This document shows, piece by piece, positions 35,329 to 47,717 of a stretch of 64,000 nucleotides of DNA. The DNA comes from Cryptomeria japonica (taxonomy: Eukaryota > Streptophyta > Pinopsida > Cupressales > Cupressaceae), in the NCBI RefSeq assembly GCF_030272615.1, contig NC_081414.1, forward strand, positions 54,459,636-54,523,635, written 5' to 3'. The translations under genes were made by a program, and so were the position numbers. The number at the start of each line of letters is the position of its first letter. The stretch's first letter is position 1. The notes beneath the pieces are model-generated. The model made no database searches. It was not told the origin of the DNA and was given only the letters and a program-made list of their open reading frames with translations.

Positions 35329-36955
35329 TGGTGCAGGGAACCTAACACTCCAACAATGAAAGCTTTGTTTTCTTTCTAAGTTTGTGTGTTATATTTGTGA
35401 TGTAATAATGGACCAACCATTAAGGACTTAGTAGAGCCATGGTTGAGTTGTCCAAGGTTTGGTTTGAGTCAATTGTGCTCAGGATGCTGATAGCCTGAGA
35501 AGTGAGATGCTTAGGTAGTTCACAAGTAAAGTACTCTAGATGAATGTATTCATGTATTAAGGGTCAACTGAGTTGTGTTTAGGTCTTCTAGGGTGTTTGA
35601 GGACCTTCAAGAGTCTTGTAATTCATTAGAATGCAAAAGTGCACCCCAGAGCAAAAGTTGTCAAAAGTTGCTAAGCAACATTTTGTAATTTCTTGCAAAA
35701 GTTGCATTTTTGGTTATAGGAGTTAGGAAGTTGTTTGAACTGACTAAAACAAGTGGATATAATCCAAATTTCACTTCATTGTATAGGTTGGAGGATTGCA
35801 AATGAAAGAGCAAGTTTTTGGTTTGTAGAGCAACCTTGTTTCCACCAGTTTTTGACAATTTTTGTCTTGTTTTCCTTGTTTGTATAGTCTAGTATGGACT
35901 AGATGGTGTAAAATCATTGCATCTTTGAATGTTCATTGTATTTTCTTTCATTAAGGTTGATTTGCAAGTTTGATTGTCCTAGGTTGTAGAGATTTCTTCC
36001 ATTCTTTGCAACTAGGAGCAAAACCCTTGCAAGTAGGGTTTAAGAGCAAGAAAATGGCTCTAACCTAGGCATTCTTTGATGGCACCTATTGAAATCACTA
36101 AGAATTATAGGTTAGGGTCTTTACATATCTCTAGAATAGGGTGTGTGGTGTTGCAATTCTAGGAGGAGGAGAAACAATGAATCCCTAGGCTCACCGATGG
36201 GAGTAGGTGAGTTAGGACAGAAAGAAAGGTGTGATCTATGAGAACATGGGGATTGGTATAGGACCAAGTGACACATGAATGGAAAGACCTCTAAGTGCCC
36301 TTGGAGATTCCTAAATTTTTTGGAGTAATAAATTTGACTAGTGAAGAGTTTTAGACCCATCTTGCCAAGTCACCGGCTAGGCCTAAAACCCTTCAAAATA
36401 GTGTAGCATTGGAAAACCCACTTGTACGGATAAACCAGATGCACTTTTCCAGTATTGTTTGTAACTTCCAAAAGGGAAATCAAATACATTATTTATTCCT
36501 AGGATTGTTTCTGAATTTTGTAAATTAAGACCCTAAAACTGTCTAGGGAGGGTTAATGCAATTAGACCTATTTAGGTGTCGGTAGAGACCTAGAAGGATT
36601 AGGAAGCCAAGGCGATGGATTTGGTGATCCTTAAACCTCAAAATACATTGAAGACACCTTGTATATGCATTGGGAAAAAATGGGAAGTGTTTGTGTGTTG
36701 AGATCCTTGCAAGAGTGGTTGGAGCCTAGGAGAGGAGTGTGTGAGTAATTGGGGTGGAAACCTCAAGTGGTGGAGTTGATTGTTCGAAAACCATTGGCTA
36801 TACCTAGGAGGCAAGTCAAGAAGGTTTAGACCTTGGAGCTATCATTATCATAACCCTTTTCAAGTGCCATAGAAAGGACTTGAGTAATTGAAGGGTTGAG
36901 TAGGACAGGTCACTCAAGAAGATGAACAAACAAAGCTCCAAGACTCTCTGCATCA
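35329..36955 (+). repeat. Gypsy-4 5' LTR
   Basis: 1,627 bp, TG...CA. It is longer than the 3' LTR because it keeps about 230-250 bp (around 36365-36612) that the other copy lacks. The TATA box that is intact in the 3' LTR is degraded here (ttacatat near 36120). Confidence 0.92.
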
Positions 36956-36958
36956 GAG

Positions 36959-36971
36959 TGGTATCAGAGCC
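36959..36971 (+). other. Gypsy-4 primer-binding site
   Basis: TGGTATCAGAGCC, a full match to the initiator-tRNA-Met-type site, three bases after the LTR end. Confidence 0.85.
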
Positions 36972-37025
36972 ATTGTTTGAAAGATTTGGTGTATGTCAGA
37001 TTGTCAAGAATCAGAAGAAATTTCA

Positions 37026-38140
37026 ATGCCTCTAAAGGCAATGACTCTAGAAGCTATCCGGTAGATGGTGGCAGAGATGATAAAAGGATTGAAGGATGCA
37101 CAAGGAAGTAGAGGAAACAAAGAGGTTAAGAAGGATAAGGGGAAGGTTAAGATAGAATGGGGTGATGAGACTAATGAAGAAGTGGAAAATGGAGAGGAAC
37201 CAGTAGTAGAAGCCATGCCTCAAGACCAAAATCTATTCTTGGGTGCAGTCAAATCCATTTCTAAAGACAACTTGGATGGATTACCCACATATGGAGGAAA
37301 CCTAAATGGAGAAGAGTCGCTAGATTGGATAGAGGCTCTCAATAATCATTTTGATTACAAAGAGGTAGCAGAAGAGAAAAGAGTCAATGTGGCCAAATCA
37401 AGAATGAGAGGATCAGCATTGGTTTGGTGGAATATGATGCAAGAAGAAAGGATACAAGAAGGCAAAAAGAAGATAACTTCATGGGAGGGTATGAAGATTA
37501 GACTTAAGGCACAATTCCTTCCAAGAGATTATGAAGTTCAAATCCATAAGAGACTGCAAAATCTAAAACAAAGGGAGTTAGATGTCAATGCATACACTGA
37601 AGAGTTCCATAAGCTCAGTTTGAGGGCTAGGAAGCATGAGAATGAAGTGGAGAAGTTGGATAGGTATATGAATGGTCTTAGATAGAATATAAGATAAGTA
37701 TCCTCATGCTAGACACTATCCATAAGTGTTTTTAGTTGGCCCTAAGGGAAGAAGAGAAGATCAAAAGGAGGAGTGAACAAAATCAGAAACATAGGGGAGG
37801 TAAGAATTTAAGAGATAGAGGAAACTTTTGTAGAGAGGAGAAATCACCAATAAATGAAGAATAGCAAGGCCAAGAAGGTAGTGGAGACTCTTAGAGAGGA
37901 ACATTTAGAGGATCCTATAGAGGAAGGAGCAATTTTAGGTGCAGGTTTGGAAATGCAAGAAGAGGAAAAATAGTTTTCACCACTAGGTGTTATCATTGCA
38001 ATCAAGTTGGACATACCATGAGTAAGTGACCTGGGAAAGCCTCAAGCTCCACAAGCTCATACATGGGGGAAAGAAGAACTCAATTGTTGCAAGAGGAGGA
38101 CACTCAAAGTGTAACTTCTTCAATCAACAAGGTAGGGTGA
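37026..38140 (+). pseudogene. gag: Gypsy-4 gag
   Basis: Start ATG at 37026 (MPLKAMTLEAIR) with an early in-frame TAG (37062). It is then open from 37065 to 37685: acidic/basic linker, capsid motifs YGGNLNGEESLDWIEALNNHF, FLPRDYEVQIHKRLQNLKQR and YTEEFHKLSLRAR. The downstream part is frameshifted and RG-rich, with a zinc knuckle CYHCNQVGHTMSKC near 37990-38030. Homologous to the Gypsy-1 gag. Confidence 0.88.
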
Positions 38141-38602
38141 GTGATAGATGGAGAAAACTTGATGATGAGGAGAACAATGCTCAAGATTCACCAAGCTCAA
38201 GAGCCACGACAAAGGAAAAGTTTGTTTAGGACCACTTGTAGGTCATATGGGAAGATTTGTAAAGTTATTGTAGATTTAGGTTCCACTGACAATATTGTCT
38301 TAGTTGAAATGGTGGACAAACTCAAACTGAAAATATTGCCACACCTCACTCCTTACAAGGTATCATGGCTCAACCAGGGTCAACATGTATTGGTTGATAA
38401 ACAAGCATGGGTGGATTTTGAAATTGGTGAGTACAAGGATAGATTATTATGTGACATATTGCCTATGGATGCTTGTCATTTTTTGTTGGGCCGTCCATGG
38501 CAATATGATGTGAGATCTACTCATGATGGAGAGAAGAACATCTATCTTATCACCAAGAATGGGAAGAAGTATCAAATGGACCCACTACCTGAACCAAGGT
38601 AA
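38141..38602 (+). pseudogene. Gypsy-4 protease
   Basis: Frame open from 38141. LFRTTCRSYGKICKVIVDLGS contains the active site, but the family DSG reads DLG (about 38265-38275), a Ser-to-Leu change. HFLLGRPWQYDVRSTHDG follows. The stop at 38600 is succeeded by a degenerate linker up to RT. Confidence 0.85.
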
Positions 38603-40375
38603 GAAAATAAAATAGGTTCAAGTGTGATGCTTATGAGAGGAAAAAAATTTCTCAAAGTATTGAAACAAGAAGGTCATCAAGGCCATGCTATAGTGTTGAA
38701 GCCTAGAGATGAAGCTAAGGCAGATCCAATGAGTTAAGTGCCTCAAGAGGTGCAAGGTCTACTCAAACAATATGCAAAAATGATAGGGGATGACATACCT
38801 GATTCTTTGCCTCCAATGAGAGATGTAAATCATCAAATAGAACTAATACCAAGGGCCAATCTGCCAAATAAGCTGCCTACCAAATGACACCTAGTCAAAA
38901 TGAAGAGATCGCCAAACAAGTGCAAGAACTCTTAGACAAAAGATTTATCAAGAAAAGTTTGAGTCCATGTGTTGTTCCTACTGTGTTAGTGCCAAAAAAG
39001 GGAGGCAAATGGAGAATGTGCATGGAATCCAGAGCAATCAACAAGATTACTGTAAGATATCGGTTTCCCATGCCAAGGATTGAAGACCTATTAGATAATG
39101 TAGGAGGGGCAAGATACTTCACAAAGGTGGACTTGAAGTCTAGTTATCATCAGATCAGAATCAGACCTAGAGATTAATGGAAAACAACCTTTAGAACCAA
39201 TGCAGGCCTATATGAGTGGTTGGTGATGCCATTTAGCCTCACCAATACACCTAGTACCTTCCAAAGGCTCATGAATGAATTCTTAGTTGAGTTTATTGGT
39301 AGTGTAATTGTGTATTTTGATGACATTTTGTTCTACAACAAGTTCAAGGAGGAACACCTCAAGAATTTGGAGATGGTTTTGAAGAAGTTGAAGGAGGCTC
39401 AACTCAATATTAACCTTGAAAAATGTGAGTTTTTGAAAATAGAGTGTGTATACCTTGGTTTTGTTATTTCTCATGGATGTTTAAAAATGGATCCAAGTAA
39501 GGTAGAAGCAATACTTAATTGGCCTATCCCTAGGGGTATAAGTGAAGTTAGAAGCTTTCATGGAATAGCATCATTTTATAGGAAATTTGTGAGGAACTTT
39601 AACCATGTTTGTGCTTCTATTCTCAATAAAGTTAAAGGAGGGATTAAATGTCACTTTAAGTAGATAGAGGAAGCCAATAAGGGGTTTGAAATGTTGAAAA
39701 ACAAGATAGCAGAGTTGCCAACCCTTAGATTGTCTGACTTCAATCAGTTATTTACAGTAGAATGTGATGGAAGCCAAAGGGCAATAGGGGCATTTTTAAG
39801 CCAAGAGGGACATCCTATAGCTTTCTTCTCAGAAACGTTAAATGAAGCTAAGAAAAGGTACTCCACATATGAGTTGGAGTTATATGCAATGGTTCAAGCA
39901 TTGAAAAAATGGCGTCACTACCTGCTGCCAAAAGAATTTGTAGTCTTCACTGACAACCATGCCCTTAGTTTCCTCAATGGGCAAGAGAAGTTAAACCAAA
40001 GACACCAAAAGTGGGTTGAGTACCTAAAATCCTACACATTCACTATCAAACACAAGAAAGGGACAGCCAACAAAGTGGCAGATGCACTAAGTAGGAGAAT
40101 CATGATTATGCAGGAGATACAATTGCAAAGTGTGGGTTTGAGTGAGTTAAAAGACCTCTACAATGATGATAAGGATTTTGCAAAGATATATAATGTCTGT
40201 ACTGATTTTGCTAACAAATCGCATGTCTCTTATTCAGAATACATGATACAAGAGGGTTTGATGATCAAAGGTCATCTTATTTGCATACCTCAATATTCTA
40301 TGAGGCAAAATATTATTCAAGAGAAGCATCAAGGAGGTCTTAGAGGTCATTCTGGCATTGATAAGACTTTGGAGT
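38603..40375 (+). pseudogene. pol: Gypsy-4 RT and RNase H
   Basis: 38603-38880 is a decayed linker. RT from 38884: LVPKKGGKWRMCMESRAINK, YFTKVDLKSSYHQIRI, stop at 39175 in RD-W context, then LVMPFSLTNTPSTFQRLMNE and catalytic VYFDDILFYN (39310-39336). A stop at 39661 precedes RNase H: FTVECDGSQRAIGAFLSQEG, YELELYAMVQALKKWRHYL and FTDNHALSFL, ending GTANKVADALSRR (~40095). The frame stays constant from 38884 to 40375 apart from the stops. Confidence 0.92.
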
Positions 40376-41266
40376 AGGTTGGTAGGTTTTATTTTTGGCC
40401 CAAGTTCCAATCAGAAGTGAGAAGGTTTGTAGAGAAATGTACCATCTACCAAAGAGAAAAAGGAACCTCAAGTAATGCAGGTCTATATCAACCCTTGGAC
40501 ATACCTCAGAGGCCTTGGGAATGTTTTAGCATGGATTTTGTGTTAGGCTTGCCTAGGACACCAATAGGATCTGATAGTGTGTATGTGGTGGTAGATAGGT
40601 TCAGCAAAATGGCACATACCTTGCAAGAGCACCAATGATGCCACCTATATTGCAAGCCTCTTCTTCAAGGAGATAGTCAAAATCCATGGTCTTCCAATCA
40701 ACATTGTTAGTGATAGAGATGTGAAGTTTTTGAGCCACTTTTGGAGGATACTTTGGAGGAAGTTGGGCACCAAGTTATCTTTCTCATCTTCTTATCATCC
40801 TCAATCAGATGGTCAGACAAAGGTAGTCAACCAGTCACTGGGTAACTTGCTAATATGTCTTACCAAACTACATGGGTAGACTTGGGATCTAGTACTTGGA
40901 CAGACAGAATATGCATATAATGACTTAGTGAACCATAGCACAGGTAAAATTCCTTTTGAGATAGTGTATGGATTCCATCCTAGGGGAATTTTAGAGCTCA
41001 GAGATCTTAGTTCAATGGCACCTAAGAGTGCACAAGGGGAGAACATTGCAGAAGGTATTAAAGAGGTGCATGATAAGGTAAGGCAATCCTTACAACAAAA
41101 GTCCGAGCAGTATAAGGTTCAAGCAGATAAAACAAGGAGGAAGGTACAATTTAAAGTAGGAGACTTAGTGCTTGCATACCTTTGGAAGGAGAGGCTTCCA
41201 AAAGGGTAGCCTATCAAGCTCATGATGAAGAAAATTGGACCTCTCAAGGTGGTGCATAAGTATGTG
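40376..41266 (+). pseudogene. Gypsy-4 integrase
   Basis: Zinc motif H..H present (GHSGIDKTLE, 40345-40375), but the C-C pair reads CTIY, so the second Cys is lost (~40445). Core: first Asp in SMDFVLGLPRT (~40540). The second lies in a frameshifted stretch (~40710). The third, normally GQTEVVN, reads GQTKVVN (Glu-to-Lys, 40820-40822). Two frameshifts and several stops lie between. C-terminal GPY-like part: VGDLVLAYLWKERLPKG, IGPLKVVHKYVQ, broken at 41266 by NAC-X after the KYVQN codons. Confidence 0.88.
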
Positions 41267-41271
41267 CAGAA

Positions 41272-42034
41272 TGTTGGCATATGCACACTCTAATGAGACA
41301 TTGTAGGTGATTGAAGGTTTTGTCATTGATGGCAACCTTAGACTCTACACCGGCACTCAGACCACTGGCACCGGCAGAGAAAGGAAGTATACTGGCACAG
41401 AGGCCAACAGGATTTTTGTTATATTATATTTTGTTTATTATTTGTAAAATCATTGTAAGCCAACTTGGCGAGTTGTAAAATGACTCTTATATAAGAGAGA
41501 TCATTATAGAACATAAGTAAGTAAGATAGAGGAATATATTTAGGTGAAATAAGGTAGACCTATTATGCAAATTATAGGTTAAAGGGTTTATGTAAGATGT
41601 AGAGCAGAAACTGGTACTGGATCTGGCATTATAGATGCTATTCTAAAGCAATACAAGATACTGGATTAGTATAATCCATTTTTGTAAGTCAATGAGACAT
41701 CCTATTTTATATTTGAGTAGTGAGCTCTAGGCAGTTGGCCTTCCTACATGTGCTGGCCCCTCTTGTAGCACAAATATTCTCTTATTGGCTAGTAAGTGAA
41801 TATTGTGGGTCACAAATCCCACCGAGGTTTTTCCCACACCAGGTTTCCTCATTAAAATATTGTGTTATGCTGTGTTTTTCATGTGGATGATTTTAATTCT
41901 ATTTATTGCATTATTCCTTGCATACCAGTACACTATTATAATATGTTCTACATGTTTTAAGTTAATAAATTCAATTCACCAGTTAGATATTGATTCATCC
42001 CCCCCCCCTCTCAGTATTTGTGGGAATCCTAACA
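41272..42034 (+). repeat. NAC-X 5' LTR (LTR-A)
   Basis: 763 bp, tgttggcatatg ... cctaaca. Clear TATA box ttatataagag at about 41488-41498, with the U3/R boundary expected about 30 bp downstream. A C-run (41999-42008) lies before ctctcagtatttg near the 3' end. It shares the block gagctctaggcagttggcc (41729-41747) with the other NAC LTRs, and in changed form with Copia-3. Confidence 0.92.
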
Positions 42035-42035
42035 A

Positions 42036-42105
42036 TTGGTATCAGAGCTTGGTCCTCTATTTTCGGAAGCCTAATAGCTTGAGGAAGATCTTGACACCGG
42101 TAGAG
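42036..42105 (+). other. NAC-X primer site and leader
   Basis: TGGTATCAGAGCTTGG at 42037-42052, then a leader 'tcctctattttcggaagcct' and 'gcttgaggaagatc' up to the ORF1 ATG. The minus strand of Copia-3 at 63624-63570 carries nearly the same primer site and leader, so priming and probably RNA packaging signals are shared. Confidence 0.8.
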
Positions 42106-43266
42106 ATGGAAAATATGATGAAGCAACTAGAAGCAACTCTCTCATACTATGATGTAGAAAAACTAAAAAAATATCAAACTAGAAGATGATCTAAAGGTAG
42201 CCCAGAATATTATTCAAGCACTTCAAGGAAATATTACTATTTCAAGAAACAAGAGAAGAGATCTTTGTGAAAAGATGCAAAATAAGAAAGATGAAAAAGA
42301 AACTCTTAATGATATGATAAACAAGTTGAAACAAGAGAACATGACAACAAAGAATGAGATGCAGGATATGGCTATGAGATTTTGTTAAAAATTGAAGATA
42401 GAAAGAAGAATGAAGAAGATTTGACTAGAAGACTAAGTGATGCTGCAAATGAGAACACAAGATTTAGTTATGAAAATGATTTATTGAAGACAAACCTGAT
42501 GCACACTCAGAATGACTCCAATGAACTAATGAGGCAGAAAGAAGTCTTAAAAAGAGAACTAGATACTGCAAATCTACATAAAGAGAAATTCAAGAAAATC
42601 TCAGAAGAACTTGATAACTTGTTAAAGAATAAATAACCTAAAGGTGACACTTCTGGAATTGGCTTCAAAGTTGGTGAAAGCTTCAGTACTGCAAACACAT
42701 AGGATCATAGCAAACTGGTAAGACAACCTACTACTTATAAATTTAATGGAAAATGCTTTAACTGTAACAAGTATGGTCATAGAGCAAATCAATGTAGATC
42801 TAGAAATTATCAAAATATCAACACACCCAGTGGTCAATGTTCAAAATGCAACAAAGTTGGTCACAACTCTAAAAATTGCAGAATGAATGTGAGATGTTAT
42901 ATTTGTGGAAGATTTGGACACCTATCTAATCAATGTAGAATACATACCAACATAGGTTATGGGAAAGCTATTCAGAAGAATAATGTGACTTGCTATGCAT
43001 GTAACAAGATTGGGCATATTGCAAAATTCTGTAGAAGTAAAAGCTCACCGGCAGACAACAAAGGTTCTAGTTTGAAAGGAAAAGAAAAAGTTGAAGTGAT
43101 TAAGCAAGAATTTTCAAAACAATGGATTAGAAAGTCAGACCTAAATATTTTTGGGAATACTCCTCCACTAGTAGAACCAATCAACAGTCCACTGGCAGGA
43201 CAGAGTAGTGCTTCACCGACAGGATAGAGTAATACTCCACCAACAAGAAACTCTTCATCAAATTAA
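42106..43266 (+). pseudogene. NAC-X ORF1: coiled coil plus four zinc knuckles
   Basis: Start ATG 42106 (MENMMKQLEATL). A frameshift in an A-run near 42165 and a stop near 42388 break it. The first ~190 residues are a heptad-rich charged coiled coil (for example NDSNELMRQKEVLKRELDTA). The second half has four CCHC knuckles: CFNCNKYGHRANQC (42754), CSKCNKVGHNSKNC (~42840), CYICGRFGHLSNQC (~42895) and CYACNKIGHIAKFC (~42992). A Pro/Gly tail follows. Probably a nucleic-acid-binding Gag-like protein. I see no UBN2-type capsid domain. Confidence 0.82.
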
Positions 43267-43571
43267 AGAAATTTTCTTGAGGGTTTGGAAATCAAATGAG
43301 ACATATGCTATAATTCCCTCGGTTAATGGTGACAAGTTGGAAATTACTTCTATACCGGAAGACAATGTTAAGTGACTACTTAACCGGCATACATTAAATA
43401 TGGTAGATGGCAAATAAACATTATAAATTTGTGGTTTTGGCTCCATTTCATTTCACCAAGATTTCAAACATTCGAAGAGTGCGAAATTTGCAGAGCTAAG
43501 GCATTTTGAGCAAAGAGGCAAAGCACTTCAGAAATCAATCCATCCAAAGGTAGGAAAAGGTATTTATCATC

Positions 43572-45583
43572 ATGGCATCCTCATCTATACCTGAATTCAT
43601 AGCAAACCCTCCAGTAGTCGAGGTTATAAAATGCCCTAGGCCCGTATTTCAGTTAGTTCTCGAGGTAGCTAAGAAATATGACAATGTAGGTGCTTTTTCC
43701 CAAATTCCAAAAGGAGTTGTTTTTACAGAAGATCGTAGAATATACATTCATTTCAATATAGAGGAATTAGGAGATGAAGAAATTAAAAACATGTATAAGA
43801 CTATTATATGTGACAATTCCGGAAATGTAAAACCTGAACATAAAGTTGTTGAAATGCTAGGATTCACTGAAATCCTTTGCATTCCTGAATTTCCCAAGAA
43901 AGTGATTAGGATAGTTTTAAGTAGGGTACATGGTTCATTCTTTTGGCTTGATTTAGTTCACAAAATTACAAAGGAAGCTGTGAAAGTAGTAACAGGGTTA
44001 CCTTCCACCGCTAATAGACCAGACAAGACTAAGAAGGTCTCCAATGACCTAGTGATGAACTTAACTGGTGCAACATTCGACAAAAGGTCCCTAAGGGTTA
44101 ATGATGTGACTGATATAAATGTGAGATTTGTTAGCATGATCTTAGGATACAAAGAAACTCATGCAAACAGACTTAACTCAGTTTCTAGTTTATGCATAAA
44201 GAGTGCTTATGATATGGTTAAAGACAATGTAAAAATTGATGTATGTGAATGGTTAAAAGATGAGTTGATTGATAACTTAGGAAAAATCAAGAAGGATAAG
44301 AAAGGAACTTTTAGATTTGGAAATCTACTTGTATGCTTGATGCTACACATAACCAAATAGGTTCCTAGTATAGGTAATAAGAACCTTGTATTTTATATAC
44401 CGGTAGGAAAATAGTTAATAGACCTATTCAACAACATGGGTGAAAACAAAGAAAAGAATATTCATGACTATTTTCAAGCACTAAAGGTTAGGATGAACAA
44501 AAGAATCAGACTATCACAGAAGATTGTCAACAAATACAAGGATGAAATATGTTTTGTGATCAAAAAGGATGAGATCTGGATGGAAGCAGTCATCCCAAGA
44601 ACAATTTGGGTAAGAGAGTTGGGTTATGAGACCGATGATCATATCATTGAGACTTATGCTAAAGCACTTCTAGAAGCACCTAGGGAACCAAAGGAAGAAG
44701 TATTTGGTAGTGTTGGGACCTTAGAAAGTCAAATTCAATCTAAGAAGAGAGTGAAAAAGGTTGAAGCAATTGTGAGAAGAGGTTCTAGATAGGCTAAGGC
44801 TATTAAAGAAGATGTACTGAAACAAACCAGTATCACTGAGGATGAGTTAGGAACTCTATAGCCTGAGACTCACCTATCACCAGTAGCTACTTCCTTGGAG
44901 AATGACATGCCTACAACTTTCAAAAGAGTTGTAAGGAAAATGGATCCTTCATCAGCATCCACAACCTCACCTAGAAGGACTAGATAAAAACAACAGGCAG
45001 TGAGGTCTCTGGTTAGAAAGACAACACCAAAGAAAAATTTGACACCAAAGAAGAAGAAGACTAAACAAAACATGGCCCCTCTTGACAAATTGCTAAATGA
45101 AATCATAGAGGAAGGGAAACTCAAGAGCATAGGAAAGGTTTATGATACACTGTCAGCAGATGAAAAAGAACAAGTTGAAAATAGTGTCATTTTACACATG
45201 GACATCTATAAGATGAACTACCAGATGAATTGTTCAAAAGACTGGAAGCAAGAAGACAAGTTGTTGTAGAGCTTGATAAGAAAATCAAAATTGAAAAGTT
45301 ACTTGTTGTTTACCCAGTAAACTCACCTAAAGAGATACATGACTTAATTGCAAAAGCCAATTGGTCAGTATTCTCTACTGCACACCGGCGTTTTCCATTA
45401 ATGGTTGGAAGAGTGAATGAAGTAATAGAGGAAATAGAAAATGCATGGGACATATTCCTTGTTGAGAAAGAAAAATAGGAAGAGCACAGGAACCCCAAAC
45501 CAATAAAGGTATACCAGAAGGAGAAGGACAAAGGAAAAGAAAAGGTTGGTGGACCTCTGAGCATCAAAGTAAAAGGGGGAGAT
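43572..45583 (+). pseudogene. NAC-X ORF2, N-terminal part (before NAC-Y)
   Basis: Start ATG 43572. Residues 1-262 are open (MASSSIPEFIANPPVVEVIK ... GNLLVCLMLHITK), then a TAG (44358) where NAC-Y reads Gln. A second block (LSQKIVNKYKDEICFVIKKD; ETYAKALLEAPREPKEEVF) and a basic stretch (TPKKNLTPKKKK, ~45030) follow. Reading continues after NAC-Y at 52407. The family is unknown to me; the N-terminal domain is nearly identical between X and Y, so it was under selection before decay. Confidence 0.78.
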
Positions 45584-46488
45584 TGTTGGCATATGGACAC
45601 TCCAATGAGACATTGTGTGTGATTGAAGGTTTTGTCATTGATGGCAACCTTGCAATCCTATGGCATCGTCAAAGCATTACTCGGGCAACCTTGTAATCCT
45701 ATGGCACCGACAAAGCATTACTTAGGCAACCTTGCAATTCTATGGCACTGGCAAGAGATTATACCGGCAAAGCATTACTCAAACAAAACACTGCTTTGAC
45801 ATCAACAAAATCAATCTACATCGGCACCGGCAAAAAAGATGTACACCGACATAGAAGGAAATATGTATACCGGCACAAAGGTCGATAGGATTTTTGATAT
45901 GTAATATTTTGTTTATCATTGTAAGCTGACTTGCCAAATTGTAAAATGACTCTTGTATATGAAAGAAATCATTTTAGGCATTTGTAGGATATGGATAGAA
46001 AGCAATAAATAAATTATAAGGCAGACCTAATGTGCAAATTGTAGGTCAAGGGTATATGTAAAGAACAGAGCAAGAACCGGTACTGAATCTGGCATTGAAG
46101 ATGCTATTGTAAAGTAGTACAGAATATTGGATTTGTGTAAATCCTCATTGTAAGTCAGTGTGACTTCTTATTGATCAGTGAGCTCTAGGCAGTTGGCCTT
46201 CCTGCATGTGTAGGCCCCTATTGTAAGTAATATTCTCTTATTGGCCAGTAAGTGAATATTGTGGGTCACAAATCCCACCGAAGGTTTTCCCACACCGGGT
46301 TTCCTCGTTAAACATCTTGTGTTATGGTGTTCTTTTCATGTGGATGCTTTTGATTCTTTTATTTGCATTAATTTTTGCATACCGGTATACTGTTACTTTA
46401 TATTCTGCATATTCAGTTTTAAGAAAATTTCATTACCAGTTAGATACTGATTCACCCCCCCCTCTCAGTATCTGTGGGAACCCTAACA
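45584..46488 (+). repeat. NAC-Y 5' LTR (LTR-B)
   Basis: 905 bp. Three tandem 41-bp units (ggcaaccttgcaatcctatg...) start at 45643, 45684 and 45725. TATA-like tgtatatga near 45954. C-run at 46454-46462 before ctctcagtatctg. It ends ccctaaca, followed by the primer site. Confidence 0.92.
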
Positions 46489-46559
46489 ATTGGTATCAGA
46501 GCTTGGTCCTCTATTTCCAGAAGCCTAACAGCTTGAGGAAGATCTTGACACCGGTAAAG

Positions 46560-47717
46560 ATGGAAAATCTGATGAAGCAACTTGAAGGAGCTCTTACTGA
46601 CTATGATGTAGAGAAGTTGAAAAATATCAAATTAGAAGATGATTTAAAAGCAGCTTAGGACATTATTCAAGCACTTCAAGAAAATCTTACTGTTACAAGA
46701 AACAAGAGAAGAGAACTTTGTGAAAAATTGCAAAATGAAAATGATGAAAAGGAATCACTAAATGATATGATAAGCAAATTGAAACAAGAGATCATGACAA
46801 CAAAAAATGAAATGCAGGATATGACTATGAGATTCTGCAAAGAGATTGAGGACAAAAAGAAGAATGAAGAAGAATTGACCAGAAGACTAAGTGATGCAGC
46901 AAATGAGAACACAAGACTTAGCTATGAAAATGACATGTTGAAGACAGATTTGATGCATACTCAAAATGACTCGAATGAACTAATGAGACAAAAAGAGATC
47001 TTGGAAAGGGAATTGGAAACTGCAAATCAACAAAAAGAAAAATTCAAGAAAAGCTCAGAAGAACTTGGTACCTTACTGAAGAATCAAAAACCCAAAGGTG
47101 ACACTTCTGGAGTTGGATTTGAAGTTGGATAAAGCTCTGGTACTGCAAATACCCAGGATCACAGCAAACCGGTAAGACCCTCTAAAACTTACAAATTCAA
47201 TGGAAAATGCTTTAACAGTAATAAATATGGTCATAGGGCAAATGAATGTAGATCTAGGAATTATCAGAACATCAATCCTCCCACCGGTCAATGCACCAAA
47301 TGCAACAAAATTGGTCATAACTCTAAAAATTGCAGAATGAATGTAAGATGTTATGTTTGTGGAAGATTTGGTCATTTATCAAATAAATGCAGAACACAAA
47401 CTGGCATAGGTTATGGGAAAGCTATTTAGAAAAATAATGTAACTTGTTATGCATGTAACAAGATTGGCCATATTGCTAAATTCTGTAGAAGTAAAGGTAC
47501 ACCGGTAGAAAACAAAAGTACTAGCTTGAAAGGTAAAGAAAAGGTTGAAGAGGTTAAGCAAGAATTTTCAAAGCAATGGATTAGAAAAGGTGATCTAAAT
47601 ATTGGGGTTACTCCTCCACCAGTAGAACCAACAAATGCTTCACTGGCAGGACAATATGATGCTCCACCGGCAGGACAAAGCAATGCTCCATCGGTAGGAT
47701 GTTCTTCATCAAATTGA
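46560..47717 (+). pseudogene. NAC-Y ORF1: coiled coil plus four zinc knuckles
   Basis: Start ATG 46560 (MENLMKQLEGALTDYDVEKL). Same architecture as NAC-X ORF1, with stops at about 46656, 47130 and 47427 but almost no frameshift. Coiled coil spans residues ~30-180. Knuckles: CFNSNKYGHRANEC (second Cys lost), CTKCNKIGHNSKNC, CYVCGRFGHLSNKC and CYACNKIGHIAKFC, ending about 47484. The primer site TGGTATCAGAGCTTGG is at 46491-46506, and the leader matches NAC-X. Confidence 0.85.

Noticed and set aside
42037-42052. TGGTATCAGAGC motifs as tRNA genes
   Set aside because: Only the tRNA-complementary primer site is present; no cloverleaf surrounds it. The same applies at 3462, 36959, 46491 and 63607.
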